Assembly: GCA_965230615.1 (NCBI GenBank)
Contig: OZ246012.1
Span: forward strand, 1,116,001-1,180,000
Length of the DNA stretch: 64,000 bases
Reading direction: 5' to 3'
DNA from: G965230615 sp965230615
GTDB taxonomy: Bacteria; Pseudomonadota; Gammaproteobacteria; HTCC5015
This document shows, in pieces, positions 9,292-19,383 of this stretch. The position numbers and the translations under genes were made by a program. Under the pieces are notes generated by a model. It worked only from the letters and a program-made list of their open reading frames with translations. It was not told the DNA's origin and made no database searches. Each line of letters opens with the position of its first letter. Within the stretch, counting starts at the first letter, position 1.

Positions 9292-10325
9292 TAGCGCTGC
9301 CTTAATTGATATGCTTTTATTTCTTCTTGTAAATAGCTAATAGTTTGCTTGCTAAGTGAACTGCGTTGCGCATCCAGCAGGCGTGCATCCATACTCACAC
9401 TAATGTTATGCGCGATCAATAACATATTTTCAAAGCTTTGCAGGCAATCATCTACATCCGGCAAAATCAATAAGAAAGTGACGCCTTTAGTAACAAAGCC
9501 TGTTGGGTCTAGCGGGAAGGTACCCGGCTTGAAGGCATTGAGCACGCTAAAGCATTTTTTACCATTTTGTTTATAGTGAAACACTTCCATCTCGCCTAAC
9601 TGCAAACCGTTATTGGTCAACTCATCATAAAGTGTTTTGCCTGATAGCCCATTGGCGTCACGCGCAAACACGTTAAGTACAACCATCTCCTCATCAACCA
9701 ACATACTTGTAGATGATGCAGCAGGCGTCGACGCCGGTTTTATTGAAGGCTCTGCCTTTATTGATGATTCTGGTATTGATGATGCTGGCGGTGTTGAATC
9801 AATGGGCTTTTGTTGTGATGACAAGCCCTCTTGAATAAGCGCTTCAAAGTTCATTAGGCCAATTTCAGTTGGCGTTGCCGAGGCTTTATCATCGGCATTA
9901 TCATCTAAGGGGATATCACGAGGCGGTTTATCCACCCCAGTGGTTTGAGGCGCTGCAAAATCATCGAAGCCCGCCTGCTTGTAATCAGCTTGCGCAAATG
10001 GCGCAGCACTGTCTGATGCTTCTGCCTCAGTGATACTAGCACCTTGGCCAAGCAAGCCCTGCATAGCATCAGCTTCGACAGCAGCTTCGGCTAGAGGCTG
10101 CTCATCTTGTTTATCCAGTTCATTAGAGGCTTGCTCAAGCACCGACGACGCGCTGTTTTGGTCTGATAAAGTATCATTATCTGGCAACAAATCTGGCTCT
10201 TTACGCAAGTCCAGACGTTTGGCCAATGTGGACTCTTGCTTCGACTGCGACCGTCGGCCAAACCAGTAAATACCTGCCACCAAGATGATACCGAAAGCCA
10301 GCAATATCCAACGTAAGGTATCCAT
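9291..10325 (-). CDS. zipA: Cell division protein ZipA
   Basis: A 344-residue inner-membrane protein that tethers FtsZ polymers at midcell. It has an N-terminal membrane anchor (WILLAFGIILVAGIYWFG, residues 6-23), a charged and then Pro/Ser/Ala-rich linker (about 30-205), and a C-terminal FtsZ-binding domain of about 135 residues. That domain opens with VVLNVFARDANGLSGKTLYD and contains GVTFLLILPDVDDCLQSFE. It lies between smc and ligA with 64 bp to smc and a 1-bp overlap with ligA, as in other gammaproteobacteria. The linker varies in this family, so its composition is not unusual. Confidence 0.95.
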   Translation of the reverse strand: MDTLRWILLAFGIILVAGIYWFGRRSQSKQESTLAKRLDLRKEPDLLPDNDTLSDQNSASSVLEQASNELDKQDEQPLAEAAVEADAMQGLLGQGASITEAEASDSAAPFAQADYKQAGFDDFAAPQTTGVDKPPRDIPLDDNADDKASATPTEIGLMNFEALIQEGLSSQQKPIDSTPPASSIPESSIKAEPSIKPASTPAASSTSMLVDEEMVVLNVFARDANGLSGKTLYDELTNNGLQLGEMEVFHYKQNGKKCFSVLNAFKPGTFPLDPTGFVTKGVTFLLILPDVDDCLQSFENMLLIAHNISVSMDARLLDAQRSSLSKQTISYLQEEIKAYQLRQR

Positions 10326-10389
10326 GATTACACTCTATATATTGGTCTGTATTGGTTTAAAGCACCTTTTAAACAAAGATTATCACTAT

Positions 10390-13300
10390 TTATGCAGAGG
10401 CCATTTTAACGGCTTCATCAACATCCACTGCAACAATTCGTGATACGCCTGCTTCACGCATGGTAACCCCCATGAGTTGATCAACCATTTCCATGGTGGT
10501 CTTATTATGCGTAATAACAATGAACTGCACTTTTTCTGACATTTCTTTTACCATTTCACAGAAACGCCCAACATTAGCTTCATCCAATGGTGCATCAACC
10601 TCATCGAGCAAGCAAAAAGGTGCAGGATTAAGTTGAAATATTGCAAACACCATAGAGGCAGCTGTCAGTGCTTTCTCACCACCAGATAGCAAGTGAATAT
10701 TCGACACACGTTTACCTGGCGGTCTAGCCATGATAGCAATACCGGTTGTTAGCAAGTCATCACCTGTCATTTCCAAGTGCGCCTGCCCACCCCCAAATAA
10801 CCGCGGAAACATATCTTTAATATTGGCATTGACCTTGTCAAAGATTTCCTTAAAACGTGCCCGGGTCTCACGATCAATTTTCATAATCGCGTTTTCGAGT
10901 GTTTCCAAGGCCTCGGTCAAGTCAGCATTTTGCGCATCAAGATATTCTTTACGCTCTAATTGTTCTTTAAGTTCATCAATCGCGGCCAGGTTAATCGCGC
11001 CCATACGCTGGATACGCTGTTCAAGCTTACTGACCTGCTCACTCCAGGTTTTAACAGAAGCCTCTTCTGGCATTTCTTTAAATAATGTATCACGTTCGAA
11101 GCCGCTCTCATCGAGCTGTTCTTTTAAGGTTTGGCAACGTACACGGGCTTCCTGTGCGCCTAAGCGCCCTTGCTCTAAAGTGCTGCGCAACTCTTGCACT
11201 TGCTGCTCTAAAGTAGCGCGGGTCGATTCACTTTGACGTATCTCGTTTTCAACAACGTCAACTTGCGTGCGTGCTTCGCCAAGACGCTTATCGACACTGA
11301 CTCGCTGTTCTAATAAGGTAGCTAACTCTGTCTCCATTTCATCAACTGGCTGCCCGCCCTCGGAAAGCGCAGCTGTCAACTCATCTCGACGCACCTGCAA
11401 ATGGCTCAACTGCTGTTGCATACGCGATAGATTCTCGTCAGTTGATGTTTGTACTGACTTCATTGATTCAATGTTCAACGCGATTTCATGCAAGGCATCC
11501 TTATCGGCTTGAGCATGCTCACGGGCTTCTTGCAAACTTTGATTCAACACCTCACGGCGCTCTTGTAATTGACCACGCTGGCTGGCATTTTGCTCTACCA
11601 GCAATTTAGCTTCTTGCAAACGCTCTTGTGCCTGGGTTTGCGCTGCCTGATCATTTTGTAACTGCTGCACAATCTCATTGAGTTCACTGTTAACTTCAGC
11701 ACGGCGCTTTTGAATTTGCTCTAACTGTACTTTAATGCTATTGACTTGTGCGCGCGCTTCTGCCAATTGGCTGCTAAGCTCCTGTTGTTGCGCCTGACGC
11801 TGCTCACGTTGCTGCTCAACATCATCGAGTGTCGCTTTAGCTTGTAATAACTCAGCATCCAGTGCTTCGACCTGCTGACTGGTTTGTGCTAATTGCTCAC
11901 GGGTTTGTTTAATCGTTTGCTCACGGCTGAGCACACTACCTTGGTTATCATCCTGACGTGAAACACGTAGCCAATTAGGCCCAACCCATAAACCATCTTG
12001 GGTAATCACTGACTCTGTAGGGGCTAAACGTGGTCTGAGCACCAGCGCCTGATCTAATGATTCGACGGCATAAACACCCGACATCAAACCGGCTAAAGCA
12101 TAATCAGATTCAACCTTATCACTCAGCGTATCCGCATTACTGTTCGGTGTCGCATTACCTTCACCGACTTCTAATAGCATCAGGCTACCTTTCTCCAGAT
12201 CGCCCAATACTGATGTCACAGCATCGAGCCCATCAACGCAAACAGCTTCAACACTTTTGCCTAACACAGTCTCAATGGCTTTTTCCCAACCGGGCTGCAC
12301 ATTTAAACGCTCAGCCAGTCGTGGGTTCTCTTTGATACCGCGATGCTCTAACCACTGCACAACACTTTCATTTTGCTTACCTAAAGCGGCTTGTTGCAAT
12401 GCTTCGAGGGATGCTAACTTACCGCGCAAGTCCTGCACCTGGCCACGACTATCATCCAAACGCGCATTAATCTGCTCAATATTATCGCGGCAACTATGAA
12501 TACTGTTTGAGTTCTGCTGTAAGATTTCCTGTAACTCGTCTAGCTCAGTGGTATACCGGCCTTCACTATGCAATAGCTCTTCAAGTTGTGCTTCCTGGTC
12601 TTGTGTACTCAGCGCAGTTTGCTCTTCGACGAGTTTATCTCGGCGCAACTCTAAACGGTCAGACTGCTGTGCAAACTGCTCCAAGCGGGTCTGTTCAACA
12701 CTCACTGCCTGAGTCGCATCTGCTTCTTGCCGATTAAAGTTATCCCATTCCTGTTGCCAGTACAGCATACTCTCTTCTGCTTCAGCCAGACGCGCTGAAG
12801 AGTGCTGCTGAGTTTGTTGCAAAGATTCCAGCATCGGTTGCTTATCGGCAATATCACGTGACATACCTTCAAGCTTGGCGCGATCATCTTCGACATGCTG
12901 CTGTAACTCACTCCAGGCATCGTTAATTTGCTTTAAATCTTGCTCCTGGCGTTGGCGCGTTTCTTTATGATGCTGAATGGATTGCTCAATACGTGAAATA
13001 TCGGAACCTAAACGATAATAATCACCTTGCACGGTATTGAGGTTATCATGTACTTCTGTTTGTTGTTCACGCTTTTTCTCAATCTCTAGCTCAACCGCAC
13101 GCTGATCAGCAATCACTGCTTCAACTTTAGTTTGCTGCTCTTGCAAGACATGCTCTTCCTGCTCGACCTGCTGATTTAATACCTGCCAACGTAATGCTAA
13201 TAGCTCAGCCTTAATACGGCGTTCTTGTGCTTTTAGTTCTTTATAGCGTTCGGCTGCATTCGCCTGACGTTTTAGGTGATTGAGTTGTTTCTCAATCTCT

Positions 13301-13896
13301 TCACGTAAATCATCCAAGCGCTCTAAATTTTCACGAGTATGACGAATACGGTTTTCCGTCTCACGACGGCGCTCTTTATACTTAGTGATACCTGCTGCTT
13401 CTTCCAGGTAGACGCGCAGTTCCTCAGGTTTGGCTTCAATCACGCGTGAAATCATACCCTGCTCAATAATGGCATAGCTGCGTGGTCCCAAACCGGTACC
13501 GAGAAAAATATCAGCAATGTCCTTACGGCGACAGCGGGTACCATTGAGGTAATAATTCGACTGACCTTCCCGAGTCACCTCACGACGGACAGAAATCTCA
13601 TTGTAATTGGCATATTGCCCACCGACAGCATGGTCGGAGTTATCAAAGATCAAGTCTACCGAAGCACGGCTCACCGCCCCACGCGCAGAAGAACCATTAA
13701 AAATCACATCATCCATGGAGTCACCGCGCAACTGCTTGGCAGAGGACTCGCCCATCACCCAGCGAATAGCATCGATAACATTAGACTTACCACAACCATT
13801 CGGGCCGATAATCCCGGTTCGGTCACTTGGAAACAATATGGTGGTGGGCTCTACAAATGATTTAAAGCCAGATAACTTAATCTTACTGAGACGCAT
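10390..13896 (-). CDS. smc: Chromosome segregation ATPase Smc
   Basis: An 1168-residue protein of normal Smc length. The N-terminal ATPase half has Walker A GPNGCGKSN (31-39) after the typical MRLSKIKLSGFKSF. Long coiled coils follow (about 170-500 and 660-1000) around a hinge domain (about 505-640). The C-terminal half carries the ABC signature LLSGGEKALTA and Walker B CLLDEVDAPLDE. It condenses and organises the nucleoid by loop extrusion with ScpA and ScpB, which are not in this window. Gammaproteobacteria use either Smc-ScpAB or MukBEF; this organism has the former. It heads the smc-zipA-ligA operon and is divergent from queF across 60 bp. Confidence 0.97.
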   Translation of the reverse strand: MRLSKIKLSGFKSFVEPTTILFPSDRTGIIGPNGCGKSNVIDAIRWVMGESSAKQLRGDSMDDVIFNGSSARGAVSRASVDLIFDNSDHAVGGQYANYNEISVRREVTREGQSNYYLNGTRCRRKDIADIFLGTGLGPRSYAIIEQGMISRVIEAKPEELRVYLEEAAGITKYKERRRETENRIRHTRENLERLDDLREEIEKQLNHLKRQANAAERYKELKAQERRIKAELLALRWQVLNQQVEQEEHVLQEQQTKVEAVIADQRAVELEIEKKREQQTEVHDNLNTVQGDYYRLGSDISRIEQSIQHHKETRQRQEQDLKQINDAWSELQQHVEDDRAKLEGMSRDIADKQPMLESLQQTQQHSSARLAEAEESMLYWQQEWDNFNRQEADATQAVSVEQTRLEQFAQQSDRLELRRDKLVEEQTALSTQDQEAQLEELLHSEGRYTTELDELQEILQQNSNSIHSCRDNIEQINARLDDSRGQVQDLRGKLASLEALQQAALGKQNESVVQWLEHRGIKENPRLAERLNVQPGWEKAIETVLGKSVEAVCVDGLDAVTSVLGDLEKGSLMLLEVGEGNATPNSNADTLSDKVESDYALAGLMSGVYAVESLDQALVLRPRLAPTESVITQDGLWVGPNWLRVSRQDDNQGSVLSREQTIKQTREQLAQTSQQVEALDAELLQAKATLDDVEQQREQRQAQQQELSSQLAEARAQVNSIKVQLEQIQKRRAEVNSELNEIVQQLQNDQAAQTQAQERLQEAKLLVEQNASQRGQLQERREVLNQSLQEAREHAQADKDALHEIALNIESMKSVQTSTDENLSRMQQQLSHLQVRRDELTAALSEGGQPVDEMETELATLLEQRVSVDKRLGEARTQVDVVENEIRQSESTRATLEQQVQELRSTLEQGRLGAQEARVRCQTLKEQLDESGFERDTLFKEMPEEASVKTWSEQVSKLEQRIQRMGAINLAAIDELKEQLERKEYLDAQNADLTEALETLENAIMKIDRETRARFKEIFDKVNANIKDMFPRLFGGGQAHLEMTGDDLLTTGIAIMARPPGKRVSNIHLLSGGEKALTAASMVFAIFQLNPAPFCLLDEVDAPLDEANVGRFCEMVKEMSEKVQFIVITHNKTTMEMVDQLMGVTMREAGVSRIVAVDVDEAVKMASA

Positions 13897-13956
13897 GTGC
13901 TTTTAATTGACCTTCTTAATATAATACTGCGTTTAAAACCAAGAGCGGAGCCTGAA

Positions 13957-14346
13957 ATGCCGACCCAACCCAGCAAATCTCTGGAAACCTTCCCCAACCC
14001 TCAACAAGAGCGGGATTATACCATCCGAATCGATATTCCGGAGTTTACTTGTTTATGCCCTAAAACTGGCCAGCCTGATTTTGCCGAGTTGCAACTGGAA
14101 TATATTCCTGACGCAGCCTGTATTGAGCTGAAATCACTAAAAATGTACATCTGGTCATTTCGTGACCAGGGCGCTTTCCATGAAGCCGTCACCAATGCCA
14201 TATTGAGCGACTTTGTGGCAGCCTGCCAGCCTCGTTTTATGCGGCTTACTGCCGACTTTAATGTCCGTGGTGGTATATACACTAAGGTTATTGCTGAACA
14301 CCAAGCCGATAATTGGCAAGCTAAAACACCGGTTGTGTTGCCTTAA
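13957..14346 (+). CDS. queF: NADPH-dependent 7-cyano-7-deazaguanine reductase QueF, short type
   Basis: A 129-residue protein from the ATG at 13957, which has GGAG 7 nt upstream; the frame is open further upstream to 13897 but that part is not protein-like. It reduces preQ0 to preQ1 in queuosine biosynthesis. The catalytic cysteine lies in EFTCLCPKTGQPDF, and the family motif ELKSLKMYIWSFRDQG with a following FHE is present. The length fits the unimodular YkvM-type enzyme of Bacillus rather than the about 280-residue bimodular form of E. coli and Pseudomonas. The later steps tgt and queA are at 55405-57622. It is convergent with hpnA, 7 bp away. Confidence 0.93.
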   Translation: MPTQPSKSLETFPNPQQERDYTIRIDIPEFTCLCPKTGQPDFAELQLEYIPDAACIELKSLKMYIWSFRDQGAFHEAVTNAILSDFVAACQPRFMRLTADFNVRGGIYTKVIAEHQADNWQAKTPVVLP

Positions 14347-14353
14347 CCTGCTA

Positions 14354-15361
14354 TTAACCTGCAGATACGCGCCTTTGACAATAATCATGCTGATAAAACC
14401 ACTCAATGGCATCTGCTATGGCCTGAGTCGCAGCGCGAGGTTGGTACCCTAACACGCGTTGCGCTTTGGCAATAGAGAAAAACATCCGTTTCTTCGACAT
14501 TTTAACACTATCAATACTGACCTTAGGCGGCTGTCTGCTGACGCTCGCCCACGCCTCTGAGCCGTAAGCCACAAGCATGGCAAGGCTATGTGGAATCTGC
14601 AATTTAGGCGCTGGTTCGCCGATGATAGCGGCAATTTCGCCAAGTATCTGCTGCAAACTATAATTCTCCCCACCTAATATATAGCGCTCACCAATCACAC
14701 CGTGCTGATAAGCCAACCAGTGCCCTTCGGCAACGTCATCAACATGGGCCAGGTTTAAGCCTGTATCTACATAGGCAGGCATTTTGCCATTGACCGCATC
14801 CACAATCATTTGCCCTGTTGGCGTCGGCTTGATATCACGTGGCCCAATTGGCGTGGATGGGTTCACAATCACAGCAGGCAACTGCGACTGCTCAATCATG
14901 GTCTGCACGGCCTGTTCTGCCAAAAACTTTGAGCGCTTATAATGTCCGACCATATCCTGCAAGCCGACGGGTGTATCTTCATCGGCTGGTGAGCCATCGG
15001 GCAGTAGGCCTAAAGTAGCGACACTGCTGGTATAAATAATACGCGATACGCCTGCTGCCTGGGCGGCCTGCATTAGATTCCGGCTACCCTCAACATTGGC
15101 CTGGTACAGCTCAGCTGGATCAGGCACCCAAAGCCGGTAGTCGGCTGCTACATGAAACAAAGCTTCACACCCCTGTACAGCGGCGGTTAATGAAGCAGCA
15201 TCAAGCAGGTCACCCTCAACCACCTCCAGCGCCAAGCCGCTTAGGTTGCGGCGATCGCTGTTGGGCCTGACAAGTACCCGCAAGTCCCAGCCCTCTTGCA
15301 AGAGCTTTCTTGCCATCGCTGAGCCAACAAAGCCGGTAGCACCGGTCACAAGTGCTTTCAT
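14354..15361 (-). CDS. hpnA: Hopanoid-associated sugar epimerase HpnA
   Basis: A 335-residue extended short-chain dehydrogenase. It has the NAD(P)-binding motif GATGFVG (7-13), acidic VEGDLLD, the catalytic Tyr and Lys in HYKRSKFLAE, and the phrase HVAADYRLWVPDP that I associate with HpnA proteins. HpnA is thought to modify the sugar or ribose-derived side chain of bacteriohopanepolyols, though its exact reaction is not settled. It is the last gene of the leftward hopanoid operon; its ATG overlaps the hpnG stop by 4 bp. No terminator was seen in the 7 bp before the convergent queF stop. Confidence 0.93.
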   Translation of the reverse strand: MKALVTGATGFVGSAMARKLLQEGWDLRVLVRPNSDRRNLSGLALEVVEGDLLDAASLTAAVQGCEALFHVAADYRLWVPDPAELYQANVEGSRNLMQAAQAAGVSRIIYTSSVATLGLLPDGSPADEDTPVGLQDMVGHYKRSKFLAEQAVQTMIEQSQLPAVIVNPSTPIGPRDIKPTPTGQMIVDAVNGKMPAYVDTGLNLAHVDDVAEGHWLAYQHGVIGERYILGGENYSLQQILGEIAAIIGEPAPKLQIPHSLAMLVAYGSEAWASVSRQPPKVSIDSVKMSKKRMFFSIAKAQRVLGYQPRAATQAIADAIEWFYQHDYCQRRVSAG

Positions 15362-16092
15362 GACAATTCACGCTCCACAGTCGCTGTTGTCTGCAAACCA
15401 AAATGCGGTTGTAGCTGTTTAGCCAATAACTTAAGGATTAAGAGCGCCTGATACGAGCTACGTGCAATACGCATAAATATCAGACATTGCCAAGGCCTGA
15501 GCAATAGATTCAATAATAAACGCGCAATGTTAACCTGACCATTACGGTTAAGGCTTTGCAACAATGCGCTGGGCAAACCTAGCTCTGCAGGATCTGCAAC
15601 CACACGCAGCACGACAAACGGTAAGCCTTGTTGATCGGCGGCTCTGGCGATTGCGGCACTTTCCATATCGACTGCCAAGGCTTGGCTTGCTGCATACAGA
15701 CCTTGTTTATCACTGATATCGCTGAGCACTTTATCACTATTGGCGATACTGCCCTGATGGACTTTGAATAGGCCCGTGAGCTGCTGCAATAAAGCATTGT
15801 GCCAATCAGCATCAACAAAAAACTGTTGCTTGTCTGCTTTAATGGTTGTTGGCAATAAAATGCTGGCCGACGTTAGGCCTGGCTGTAAACCACCAGCCAC
15901 CCCCCAACTCATTAAATGGGTAACACCTTGTTCAAGCAGGCGTTGTATCGCTTGTGTAGCTGCTTGTCTGCCAACACCGGCGACAATCAACCAGACATTG
16001 TCTGCCAGCAAATAGAGCTGCCCAGTCGACAAACGTGTATGTGTTAAAGCATTGGCTTCATAAGGCGTGGCCGCCACGATTCCCAGGCTCAT
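15358..16092 (-). CDS. hpnG: Adenosylhopane nucleosidase/phosphorylase HpnG
   Basis: A 244-residue member of the nucleoside phosphorylase fold. The N-terminus GIVAATPYEANAL and the glycine-rich MSWGVAGGLQPGL match MTA/SAH-nucleosidase-like proteins. The AVDMESAAIARAADQQGLPF motif binds the ribose in that superfamily. HpnG is known to release adenine from adenosylhopane, giving phosphoribohopane or ribosylhopane. It lies between shc and hpnA with a 4-bp overlap to hpnA, which fits the pathway: hpnH product to hpnG substrate. The C-terminal 50 residues are basic and hydrophobic. Confidence 0.92.
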   Translation of the reverse strand: MSLGIVAATPYEANALTHTRLSTGQLYLLADNVWLIVAGVGRQAATQAIQRLLEQGVTHLMSWGVAGGLQPGLTSASILLPTTIKADKQQFFVDADWHNALLQQLTGLFKVHQGSIANSDKVLSDISDKQGLYAASQALAVDMESAAIARAADQQGLPFVVLRVVADPAELGLPSALLQSLNRNGQVNIARLLLNLLLRPWQCLIFMRIARSSYQALLILKLLAKQLQPHFGLQTTATVERELS

Positions 16093-16131
16093 AAAGTGTA
16101 TCTATCAGAGCAACTTTGAGGTAAGCACCAA

Positions 16132-18132
16132 CTAATCTTTTGCAAAGCGCAAATTATAGTAGCGTGCCAAAGCCCATAACGGAAAAAACTTATCGTAACC
16201 ATGGTACTTAAGGTAGAAGACTCGTGGAAATCCCGGCGCGGTAAAGTCTTTATCATACCAGTTACCGTCTGTTGCTTGCGTTTCGAGCAAGTATTGCACG
16301 GCTTTTTCTACTTCATCAGCATGTGACTCACCTGCTGCTAACAAGGCTAATAATGCCCAGGCCGTCTGAAAAGCATTGCTGTGTGTTGCACGCCCAGCCA
16401 GACTTGGATCAGCATAACTGTCATTGGTTTCACCCCAGCCACCATCGGTATTTTGTGTGGCTTTGAGCCATTTAACCGCGCGCTTGATGGCAATCGTATC
16501 GAACGAGGCGGCGTCTTTTTCTAAGCTGGAGAGCACTGACCAGGTACCATAAAGATAATTGGTACCCCAGCGACCGAACCAGGCACCATTTTTTTCCTGC
16601 TCATTGAGCAAATAGTTTAAACAGCGCTCTTTGGTCTGATTATATTCAGCATGCTCAGCAAAGTGTTGATGAGCGAATACGGCAACACAACGTGCGCTGA
16701 CATCACTACTGGGAGGGTCCAATAAAGCACCATGATCGGCGAATGGAATTTCATTTAGGTAATAAGCTGTATTATCTTTATCAAATGCGCCAAAGCCACC
16801 ATTACTGGATTGCATGCTATACAGCCATTCAGCGGCAAAATCGATCGTATCGGCATAGCGCTTGGCATCAACTTCCAACAAAGCCCATGCTACCGCGGCG
16901 GTATCATCAACATCAGGGTAATAATCATTACGATATTGAAAAGCCCAACCACCGCCGGTGGGACCATTGGTGCTTTGCAGCCAGTCACCGGGTACATTTT
17001 GAATTTGCCGGTCGACCAACCAATCTAATGACTTTACTAAAGCCTTGCCAGCATATTTGCTCTGTAGTGCTTGATTGGTCTCGTGTAGCGTCAATGCGGA
17101 AAGTGCTGTATCCCACACGGGTGACAAACAAGGCTGGCAGTATGCCTGCTCTTTGCCAATAACCAACAACTTATCAATAGCGCGCTTAGCATTAAGACGA
17201 TATTCATTATCCGGCGCATAACCTAATAGTGATAATGCTTCATAAGCATTTACCATGGCCGGAAATATGCCGCCTAAGCCATCTTCACCATTCATACGAG
17301 GCAACATCCACTGCACAGCTTTGTTAATAGCGTAATTACGCAACAAACCTGGCACCACTGGCTCAAATAAACGGGCAACGCGCTCTAACAGCAACACAGC
17401 CTTGTTTAACTTTGAGCGAATTGGAAAGTAACGTCTTTCTTTCCAAGGGTCGACTGTAAATAGCTCAGCAATACCCACCTGCTTTGGGTTTTTCGCTTTA
17501 GCTTTCAGGCTATAAAGGATAGTCAGCGGTATCATCACGGTGCGTGACCAGTAAGATACTTTATAGATATGAAACGGAAACCAACGTGGCAACAGCATAA
17601 TCTCAGCGGGAATAAAAGGCACCGCTCGCCAAGGCATTTGCTCAAACATTGTCAACGTAAGGCGGGTAAACACATTAGACCGTGCAGCACCGCCTTGCGC
17701 CAGAATAGCCTCGCGGGCTTTTTGCATATGTGGCTCATCTGGCTGATCACCCACGAGCTTGAGTGCATAATAGGCTTTAACAGAACAGCTGATATCCATA
17801 TCGCCGCCCGCATAGAGCGGCCAGCCACCATGCTCTGCCTGATGCGAGCGAATATAGCGGGCAATTTTCTGCTGCAAATCGGCATCCACTTCATCCATAA
17901 AGTGCATCATTAAGATATATTCTGCGGAAATCGTACAATCAGCTTCGAGCTCATAGCACCAGTGCCCGTCACTGGCCTGTTTGGCCAGCAGCTGATCACG
18001 ACCTTTCTGGATAGCCTGTTCAAGGATGTTATAGGAGCTGTCAATTTCAGCTCGGGACGCCAACAGCTCTGCCTTAGCAGCTTCAAAGCTCTCCATTACT
18101 ACGTCCACAGCCTGTTCACCCTGATCTCGCAT
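16132..18132 (-). CDS. shc: Squalene-hopene cyclase
   Basis: A 666-residue class II triterpene cyclase that folds squalene into hopene or diplopterol at the inner membrane. The protonating DxDD motif is DVDD at 407-410 in YYPDVDDTAAVAW. Repeated QW motifs are visible, for example QASDGHWCYELEAD (52-65), GGWAFQY, SSNGGFGAFD, KNGAWFGRWG, TDGGWGETN and TDGNWYDKD. Length is normal (about 630-690). It is also named hpnF. The start overlaps the squalene synthase stop by 17 bp, so substrate-making and cyclising enzymes are translationally coupled. An internal ATG at residue 13 is an alternative start. Confidence 0.97.
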   Translation of the reverse strand: MRDQGEQAVDVVMESFEAAKAELLASRAEIDSSYNILEQAIQKGRDQLLAKQASDGHWCYELEADCTISAEYILMMHFMDEVDADLQQKIARYIRSHQAEHGGWPLYAGGDMDISCSVKAYYALKLVGDQPDEPHMQKAREAILAQGGAARSNVFTRLTLTMFEQMPWRAVPFIPAEIMLLPRWFPFHIYKVSYWSRTVMIPLTILYSLKAKAKNPKQVGIAELFTVDPWKERRYFPIRSKLNKAVLLLERVARLFEPVVPGLLRNYAINKAVQWMLPRMNGEDGLGGIFPAMVNAYEALSLLGYAPDNEYRLNAKRAIDKLLVIGKEQAYCQPCLSPVWDTALSALTLHETNQALQSKYAGKALVKSLDWLVDRQIQNVPGDWLQSTNGPTGGGWAFQYRNDYYPDVDDTAAVAWALLEVDAKRYADTIDFAAEWLYSMQSSNGGFGAFDKDNTAYYLNEIPFADHGALLDPPSSDVSARCVAVFAHQHFAEHAEYNQTKERCLNYLLNEQEKNGAWFGRWGTNYLYGTWSVLSSLEKDAASFDTIAIKRAVKWLKATQNTDGGWGETNDSYADPSLAGRATHSNAFQTAWALLALLAAGESHADEVEKAVQYLLETQATDGNWYDKDFTAPGFPRVFYLKYHGYDKFFPLWALARYYNLRFAKD

Positions 18133-19252
18133 TAAACCAATCTCTTATTCTATCATGGGAGTTTGATGTCGAAACGCCCTCACTTCGCCCTGGCAATGGC
18201 TTTGCCAGTAACGCAAAAATACGTCTAATGACACCGTTATAACGCTTCGTGATACTTGTTAAGGCAATTACTGCTAACACGCTTAATTTTTTTATTTTCA
18301 CTTGTGAGGCAGCACTAAAATTCGGTTGTGCATTAATCTTACACAATGTTAATAAGGCCATCCAAATAGCCCATAAGCAAAACTTGCGTAAGCCAACCTC
18401 TTTGGCGGGCACTAATATACTATATTCAAGCGCATTTTTCAGATGCCCAACCGCAATCGCAATCAGCATGCGCAAACCCTTTGCAAAAGCGGCCTGTTGC
18501 TGCTGCTTGTATTGTGCGTTTGACAGCCTGGATAAGTCAAATCCAGCTTGATTAAAGACATCTTGGGGTAACCAGCAAACCCCGCGCTGATAATCTTCCC
18601 AAATATCTTTAAGAATATTGGTCATTTGCAAGCCCTGTCCAAATGAGACGGCTAGGCGCATTAACTGTGCTTTCTGCTCGGCCATCGCAGGGCAATAGTC
18701 GCAATACAACTCTGTCAGCATCTCACCAACAACACCAGCGACATGGTAGCAATAGTTATCCAGTTGATTGAGGCTCTCAAAGCCCACTGGGCTGCTATTG
18801 GCCCGATAATAGACCATGCCTTCCGCCATCACCCTCACACACTTCAGCAGTGCTTGCTGCTGGGGGACGGTAAAGCCATGGGTAATACGGATAACTGCTG
18901 CGGTTTCTTGGATCAGCCGCTTCTCTGCGGCCAAGCGCTGCTCAGACAATAAAGGGTAAAATCGCTGTGCAAAGTGCTCAGCAGGCGCTTCACCCGCAAC
19001 CACCTGAATAAATTCTTGCGCCAGGCTGTGCCTAGTATCATCACTTATATCGACTTCATCTTCAATGGTATCAGTGATCCGACACAGCAAATAGGCATTA
19101 CTCACCACTTTCGCCAACGGGGCTGGCAGCTGCGGAATGGTTAATGCAAAAGTACGGGCCACCCCCTGCAACAACGCATTTTGATCAGCTTCAGCAGTAA
19201 TATGCTTGGCAACATCATCAGCGACATGGGAGTCTTTTGAGTGTAACGCCAT
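18116..19252 (-). CDS. Squalene synthase, single-enzyme (farnesyl-diphosphate farnesyltransferase) type
   Basis: A 378-residue trans-isoprenyl diphosphate synthase. The ATG at 19250-19252 has AAGG 6 nt upstream, so it is preferred over the TTG one codon earlier. Two aspartate-rich motifs bind Mg-diphosphate: D61TIED65 and D216IWED220 (in QMTNILKDIWEDY). The phrase YCYHVAGVVGEMLTELY is characteristic of squalene synthases that join two farnesyl diphosphates and reduce presqualene diphosphate in one enzyme. It differs from the HpnC and HpnD signatures I recall, and no HpnE oxidase is present. A basic C-terminal tail with a hydrophobic stretch (KLSVLAVIALTSITK) may anchor it to the membrane. It overlaps shc by 17 bp. 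Confidence 0.9.
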   Translation of the reverse strand: MALHSKDSHVADDVAKHITAEADQNALLQGVARTFALTIPQLPAPLAKVVSNAYLLCRITDTIEDEVDISDDTRHSLAQEFIQVVAGEAPAEHFAQRFYPLLSEQRLAAEKRLIQETAAVIRITHGFTVPQQQALLKCVRVMAEGMVYYRANSSPVGFESLNQLDNYCYHVAGVVGEMLTELYCDYCPAMAEQKAQLMRLAVSFGQGLQMTNILKDIWEDYQRGVCWLPQDVFNQAGFDLSRLSNAQYKQQQQAAFAKGLRMLIAIAVGHLKNALEYSILVPAKEVGLRKFCLWAIWMALLTLCKINAQPNFSAASQVKIKKLSVLAVIALTSITKRYNGVIRRIFALLAKPLPGRSEGVSTSNSHDRIRDWFNARSG

Positions 19253-19383
19253 CAATAACCTTATATTTCTAGAGACTTAGTCGCATCGGCCGGGGTTGAA
19301 TGCCCACGTTGGACCAAGCAATATTTTACATAATTCTGTCAAACAGAGCGCTAACTTAAACCAATGTGACCTTATGCTCAAGT

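Noticed and set aside
19256..19383. Possible promoter (TTGACA) upstream of squalene synthase
   Set aside because: TTGACA is present, but no -10 hexamer lies at a 15-19 bp spacing, so an internal promoter could not be supported.
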